A stretch of DNA of 64,000 nt, taken from positions 122,114-186,113 of the forward strand of contig NZ_LQPT01000070.1 in NCBI RefSeq assembly GCF_002102355.1, in the 5' to 3' direction. Within the stretch, counting starts at the first letter, position 1; every line of letters starts with the position of its first letter. Below the pieces are notes generated by a model. That model saw nothing but the letters and a program-made list of their open reading frames with translations. It made no database searches and was not told the DNA's origin. Made by a program: the position numbers and the translations under genes. Source of the DNA: Mycobacterium sherrisii. GTDB taxonomy: Bacteria > Actinomycetota > Actinomycetes > Mycobacteriales > Mycobacteriaceae. Of the stretch, positions 60,133 to 64,000 are shown one piece after another.

Positions 60133-61029
60133 ATGACTCAGCGCGAAGATGTGCAGTTCACGTCCGGCGGCGACCGGATCAGTGCCTGGCTCTACCGCCC
60201 GGCCGGCGCCGCCGCGGCACCGCTGTTGGTGATGGCGCACGGGCTGGGCGCGGTGCGCGCCATGCGGCTGGACGCCTACGCCGAGCGGTTCAGCGCGGCC
60301 GGCTACGCCTGCCTGGTGTTCGACTACCGCAACTTCGGCGACAGCGAGGGTGCGCCGCGCCAGGTCCTCGACATCGAGATGCAGCTCGCCGACTGGGCCG
60401 CCGCGGTGGGCTATGCCCACACCCTCGACGGCGTCAACACAAATCGAATCGCGTTGTGGGGCACGTCTTTTGCCGGCGGTCACGTGATCGCCACGGCGGC
60501 CCGGGTGCCGGGCATCGCCGCAGTCGTCGCGCAGTGCCCGTTCACCGACGGCATCGCGTCGGGGCGCGCGATCATCAAGCCGTTGACCACCGCGCGCATC
60601 GCCGGCCGCGCGATCCGCGACGTGCTGGGCGCCCGGCTGGGTCGTGCCCCGGTGATGGTGGCCACCGCGGGCCGGCCCGGTGAGGTGGCGTTGATGGCCA
60701 CCCCCGACGCCTACCCGGGTTATCTGCGGCTGCTGCCCGAGGGGGTCGAGCTGCGCAACGAGGTCGCCGCCCGCATCGCCTTGCATGTGTTCAGCTACCG
60801 ACCCGGTCTGCTCACCCCGAAAGTCAACTGTCCCATCCTGTTCTGCGTGTGCGAACACGACTCGGTGGCCCCTGCGGACGCCGCCTTGCGCCACGCCGCC
60901 AAGGCCCCGCGCGGTGAGGTGCGGATCTATCCGGAAGGGCATTTCGCGATTTATGTCGACGACGCGTTCGAGCGGGTGCTCGCCGACCAGCTCGCCTTCC
61001 TGGACAAGCATTTGAAATCTCCGACATAG
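60133..61029 (+). CDS. Alpha/beta hydrolase (dienelactone-hydrolase/acyl-peptidase-like)
   Basis: A 298-residue soluble hydrolase. The start 'VQFTSGGDRISAWLYRPAGA' with oxyanion 'VMAHGLGAVRAMRLDAYAE' and 'CLVFDYRNFGDSEGAPRQ' leads to the nucleophile 'ALWGTSFAGGHVIAT', an Asp in 'FCVCEHDSVAPADAAL' and a His in 'YPEGHFAIYVDD'. This is the Hydrolase_4/DLH-like group; substrate is unknown. ATG at 60133 is the family start. Divergent to the dihydrodipicolinate-reductase-like gene over 94 nt. It precedes the sensor kinase by 27 nt. Confidence 0.86.
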   Translation: MTQREDVQFTSGGDRISAWLYRPAGAAAAPLLVMAHGLGAVRAMRLDAYAERFSAAGYACLVFDYRNFGDSEGAPRQVLDIEMQLADWAAAVGYAHTLDGVNTNRIALWGTSFAGGHVIATAARVPGIAAVVAQCPFTDGIASGRAIIKPLTTARIAGRAIRDVLGARLGRAPVMVATAGRPGEVALMATPDAYPGYLRLLPEGVELRNEVAARIALHVFSYRPGLLTPKVNCPILFCVCEHDSVAPADAALRHAAKAPRGEVRIYPEGHFAIYVDDAFERVLADQLAFLDKHLKSPT

Positions 61030-61056
61030 TCGTCGAAGAACACCGCGGGCCCACCT

Positions 61057-62211
61057 ATGCTGGGCGCGATGACCCGCACCGAACCCGATGCGACTGCGCC
61101 GCTGTGGCGCGCGGCGCAGGTGTTCCGGCTGCTGAGTTGCCTTTACGCGCTGGGCTTCCAGATCGCGATCAACCCGGATCTGCGCCGGCCCGCCCTGGGC
61201 TGGGCGCTGTTCGCCGTGTTGCTGGGCTGGAATGCGGTGTGCGCGTACGCCTACCTGCGCGGGTTCGGTCGCAAACCGGGATGGGTGATCGCCGAGATCG
61301 TGGTCGTCCTGCTGCTGATGTGGTCCAACCGGGTGGTCACCTACGGGACTTGGGCGGCGGATAACCAGACCTGGCCGACCACGTTGTGGGCCAGCAATCC
61401 CACGATCTCGGCCGCCATTCAATTCGGTCCGGCCCGCGGCATGCTGACCGGGCTGGCCGTGATGGCCACGAATTTCGCCGTCAAGAACTACTTCGATCTC
61501 AACCTCGGCCACAATGCCACGATCATCGTCGAGTTGGCGATCGGCATGGCGATCGGTATGGCCGCGCAGACCGCGCGCCGCTCCCACGACGAGTTGCAGC
61601 GGGCCGCCCAGCTGTCTGCCGCGGTGCGGGAGCGCGAGCGGCTGTCCCGACAGGTGCATGACGGCGCCATCCAGGTGTTGGCGCTGGTGGCCAAGCGCGG
61701 CCATGAAATCGATGGCGCCACAGCAGAATTGGCCGACTTGGCCAGCGAGCAGGAACGCGCGCTGCGGCGCTGGATCAGTGCGGCGGCCGTCGACGAGATT
61801 GGCGATGCAACGACGATCGATCTGCGTACGCTGCTGCGCCGACGGGAGTCCGACGGCGTGTCGCTGAGCCTGCCGCCGACCGCCGCACTGTTGCCGCGCT
61901 GGGTGGCCACCGAGCTGGACGCCGCGGTGGGCAACGCACTGGACAACGTGCGAGCGCACGCGGGTGCGGGCGCGCGGGCGTTCGTGCTGTTGGAAGACCT
62001 GGGCGATTCGGTGGTGGTCACCGTGCGCGACGACGGCGTCGGCATCCCGGCCGGCCGGCTCGCGGAGGCGGCCCGGCAGGGCCGACTGGGCATTACGAAA
62101 TCGATTGTGGGGCGGCTGGATTCGCTGGGCGGCAGCGCAACATTGCGCAGCGCGACGGGTGCCGGTGTGGAGTGGGAGCTGTGCGTGCCACGCGGGGACC
62201 GCGATGGCTGA
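61057..62211 (+). CDS. Sensor histidine kinase, NarL-partner type (MacS-like)
   Basis: A 384-residue membrane kinase. Four or five helices in the first 165 residues ('LGWALFAVLLGWNAVCAYAY', 'PGWVIAEIVVVLLLMWSNRV') form the sensor, with no large extracytoplasmic domain. A coiled DHp helix carries the phospho-acceptor His in 'LSRQVHDGAIQVLALVAK', and the ATPase domain has 'AAVGNALDNVRAHAGAG', 'VTVRDDGVGIPAGRL' and 'GRLGITKSIVGRL'. Stop overlaps the regulator start by 8 nt. ATG at 61057 or at 61069 are both possible starts. The signal is unknown. Confidence 0.88.
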   Translation: MLGAMTRTEPDATAPLWRAAQVFRLLSCLYALGFQIAINPDLRRPALGWALFAVLLGWNAVCAYAYLRGFGRKPGWVIAEIVVVLLLMWSNRVVTYGTWAADNQTWPTTLWASNPTISAAIQFGPARGMLTGLAVMATNFAVKNYFDLNLGHNATIIVELAIGMAIGMAAQTARRSHDELQRAAQLSAAVRERERLSRQVHDGAIQVLALVAKRGHEIDGATAELADLASEQERALRRWISAAAVDEIGDATTIDLRTLLRRRESDGVSLSLPPTAALLPRWVATELDAAVGNALDNVRAHAGAGARAFVLLEDLGDSVVVTVRDDGVGIPAGRLAEAARQGRLGITKSIVGRLDSLGGSATLRSATGAGVEWELCVPRGDRDG

Positions 62212-62866
62212 GGACACCGCCACCACGGTCATGGCGGTCGACGACCACCCCATCTGGCGCGACGCCGTCGCCCGCGACCTGGCCGCGGACGGCTTCGATG
62301 TGGTCGCCACCGCCGACGGCGTGGCCGCCGTGCGGCGCCGGGCCGCCGCGGTCCAACCGGACGTGGTGGTGATGGACATGCGGCTGTCCGACGGCACCGG
62401 TGCGCAGGCGACGACGGAGGTGCTGGCGGTGTCGCCGGCGTCGCGGATCCTGGTGCTGTCCGCCTCCGACGAGCGCGACGACGTGCTGGACGCGGTCAAG
62501 GCCGGGGCGACCGGATACCTGGTCAAGAGCACCTCGCGGGCCGAACTGACCGAAGCGGTGGCAGCCACCGTGGCCGGGCGCGCCGTGTTCACCCCGAGCC
62601 TGGCCGGGCTGGTGCTCGGCGAATATCGGCGCATCGCACAGAACAAGGATTGCGAACCCACCGGCCCCAGCCTCACCGAACGGGAGACCGAGGTGCTACG
62701 GCACGTCGCGAAGGGGTTGTCCGCCAAGCAGATTGCCGAACGGCTCTCATTGAGCCATCGCACCGTCGAAAACCATATCCAGGCGACCTTCCGTAAGTTG
62801 CAGGTCGCCAATCGTGTGGAGCTCACCCGCTACGCCATCGAGCACGGCCTGGATGGCGAGCCCTAA
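62204..62866 (+). CDS. NarL/LuxR-family response regulator
   Basis: A 220-residue response regulator. The receiver has the acidic 'MAVDDHPIWRDAVARDLAA', phospho-acceptor Asp in 'PDVVVMDMRLSDG', 'ILVLSASDERDDV' and Lys in 'GATGYLVKSTSRAEL'. The LuxR-type HTH is 'LTERETEVLRHVAKGLSAKQ' and 'IAERLSLSHRTVENHIQATF'. ATG at 62204 overlaps the kinase stop, so the pair is cotranslated. Target genes are unknown; the adjacent acyltransferase and hydrolase are candidates. The C-terminus overlaps an antisense frame from the damaged acyltransferase, which is not functional there. Confidence 0.93.
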   Translation: MAEDTATTVMAVDDHPIWRDAVARDLAADGFDVVATADGVAAVRRRAAAVQPDVVVMDMRLSDGTGAQATTEVLAVSPASRILVLSASDERDDVLDAVKAGATGYLVKSTSRAELTEAVAATVAGRAVFTPSLAGLVLGEYRRIAQNKDCEPTGPSLTERETEVLRHVAKGLSAKQIAERLSLSHRTVENHIQATFRKLQVANRVELTRYAIEHGLDGEP

Positions 62867-62940
62867 CGCACCCGAACGCGACGTGAAACCGCCAGCGCCG
62901 CAGTCCCTGTCGCGGTAATGAGCGCGGACGCGGCGATGGT

Positions 62941-63779
62941 TCATGCGAACGGCACGGTGGGTAGCCCGGCCATCGTCTTGCCGAACACGAGCGGCGCTGG
63001 AACGATCCCGCTGACCAGCAGCAGGCCGGCCAGCAACGGCGGCGCGCAGGCCACCATCGTGACCCAGATGCCGGTGCGGCGACGGGCCAGTAGCATGATC
63101 GCACCGGCGAACATGCCGGCCGTCGTCCGCGGCGGTACGCGACCCCGAACATCGCGGGGATGAGCCACACCGCCAGGTTCAGATAGCCCAGGGCCGACGC
63201 GGCCGGCCAGTGCAGCCGGACGGCGTCGACCGCGGCGATGCCCGCGTACACCACACCGACGCCGGCGCCCAGCCGTCCGCGGGTGGTGATCCGGTGCAAC
63301 GCCGGCATCGCGGCCAGGACTAGCACATAGGCGCCCAAAAACCAGAGTAGCTGAATGCTCACCCCGGCCACCGGCTCGTAAATGTGTTGGGGCAAAACGG
63401 GATACAGCACGGTCAGGGCGGCCGCCCAAAACCCGAGGTAGTAGAACACCGGCCGGAACAGCCGGGTGCACCGCTTCATCAGCCAGCCGCCCCAGTTGGT
63501 GCCGGGACGCCAGGAGGACAGGCACGCCGCGGCGCCCGCGAAGAAGAACAGCGGCATGATCTGGAAGATCCACGTCAGCGCCCGAAACACCGGCGAGGTG
63601 GTGAGCAGGTTGTCCCAGATGAGTACGTGGTTGGCGATGATGCTGATCGCCATCACGGTGTGGCCGGCCACGACGCCGACCAACGAGACGATGCGGATGA
63701 CGTCGAGGGCGCGGTCGCGGTCGGCCGGCGTGCGTGCCGCCAGCTCGGCGGGGCTCGGAATTCCCAGTGCTGTGGTCAT
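62941..63779 (-). pseudogene. Acyltransferase-3-family membrane protein with a frameshift
   Basis: From ATG 63779 the frame reads 'MTTALGIPSPAELAARTPAD' and 'RALDVIRIVSLVGVVAGHTV', with the Arg and His typical of acyltransferase-3 proteins and several helices ('FYYLGFWAAALTVLYPVLPQ'). Near 63121-63140, after 'MFGVAYRRGRR', the frame turns to Arg/Trp/Cys-rich nonsense. The next frame continues plausible membrane sequence ('MFAGAIMLLARRRTGIWVTM') to a stop at 62941. A one- or two-base change in this GC-rich stretch therefore interrupts a gene of about 280 codons. It could be a real mutation or a sequencing error. The family transfers acyl groups to sugars or peptidoglycan. Confidence 0.75.
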
Positions 63780-64000
63780 GGCGAAAGCATGGTTGACCAG
63801 CGGCGGGGAGCACCCGCGCAGAACTACGCGTCAGCGGTGCGTACTTTTACTCAAAAGCGGCGGTCTACTCAGCGGCTTTCCGGCTAGGAGTCTGCTGAAT
63901 TATGCACGTTGGGGGCGGGGTGCCTCGCGGCGCTTGTTGGCGCTGATTTGAAGTCAGACCCTGGGGTCGACAGAAGAGGTCACCCCGCCGTTTCTCAGCG
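63780..64000. other. Window-edge non-coding stretch
   Basis: No gene is supported in the final 221 bases. The acyltransferase promoter should lie in the first part. The last part (63890-64000) reads differently from neighbouring coding DNA and could be the edge of another gene or of a mobile element, but nothing in it is diagnostic. Confidence 0.4.

Noticed and set aside
60106-62826. Long open frame (about 900 codons) on the minus strand opposite the hydrolase, kinase and regulator
   Set aside because: Antisense to three recognisable genes; composition is Arg/Gln/His-rich and lacks domains. It is a codon-bias shadow.
63890-64000. End of an insertion sequence at the window edge
   Set aside because: The text differs in feel from neighbours, but there is no inverted repeat pair, target duplication or transposase to support it.

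Overview
The window is high-GC actinobacterial DNA and is clearly mycobacterial. It carries a complete mce1 locus (fadD5, yrbE1A/B, mce1A-F and four Mce-associated genes) with its GntR regulator. It also carries a gene order that matches, in reverse, the Mycobacterium tuberculosis stretch from Rv0192 back to Rv0161 (L,D-transpeptidase, MFS, ricR, ilvD, SPW protein, O-methyltransferase, mymT, bglS, metallohydrolase, DUF2786 protein, monoglyceride lipase, sigG, pirin, mce1, mce1R). Several blocks that I do not place in M. tuberculosis at these positions are interleaved, so this is probably a non-tuberculous Mycobacterium. I do not name a species. Rv equivalences are assigned from memory of that gene order plus protein features, not from alignment.

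Layout. 1-3987: a TrmB-type regulator (cut by the window edge), a monocarboxylate/acetate-type sodium symporter with its DUF485 partner, and a divergent nitrilase. 3995-10307: cell-wall L,D-transpeptidase, MFS transporter, then a copper-response island (RicR repressor, two RicR-type operators and the 48-residue copper metallothionein MymT) with ilvD, an SPW protein and an O-methyltransferase between. 10355-15840: GH3 glycosidase, small metalloprotease-like protein, DUF2786 protein, monoglyceride lipase and the ECF sigma factor SigG. 15874-21338: an accessory block between sigG and pirin (hydrolase, LysR, EamA exporter, dihydrodipicolinate-reductase-like oxidoreductase, IclR-type regulator). 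21358-24719: pirin, a YhgE/Pip-like membrane protein and a phosphodiester-glycosidase-fold protein.

24716-41280: a DUF1275 protein followed by the mce1 operon read leftward, whose promoter end lies at fadD5, with mce1R divergent. The operon encodes a lipid importer: two YrbE permeases, six Mce proteins, accessory membrane proteins and an acyl-CoA synthetase. Most genes overlap by 4 nt, which indicates tight translational coupling.

41288-62866: two mce1-flanking genes, then about 14 kb of catabolic genes in three transcription units (esterase, SDR, a deleted SnoaL-like remnant, HpcH aldolase, alcohol dehydrogenase, P450 and two unrecognised proteins; acyl-CoA dehydrogenase, F420-type oxidoreductase and thioesterase; SMP-30 lactonase, thioesterase and TetR). 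Three copies of a 26-bp element, TGACACTT-N9-TTTGTAAAG, lie before these units, which suggests one regulon. After the conserved FAD-linked oxidase come an SDR, a second dihydrodipicolinate-reductase-like protein, a hydrolase, a NarL-type two-component system and a frameshifted acyltransferase. No tRNA, rRNA, CRISPR array or intact insertion sequence was seen.

The strongest leads are the repeated operator regulon with two unknown proteins beside a P450, the 54-bp in-frame repeat in the lipoprotein signal of mce1E, the 9-bp repeat in bglS, and the RicR operator shared by ricR and ilvD.
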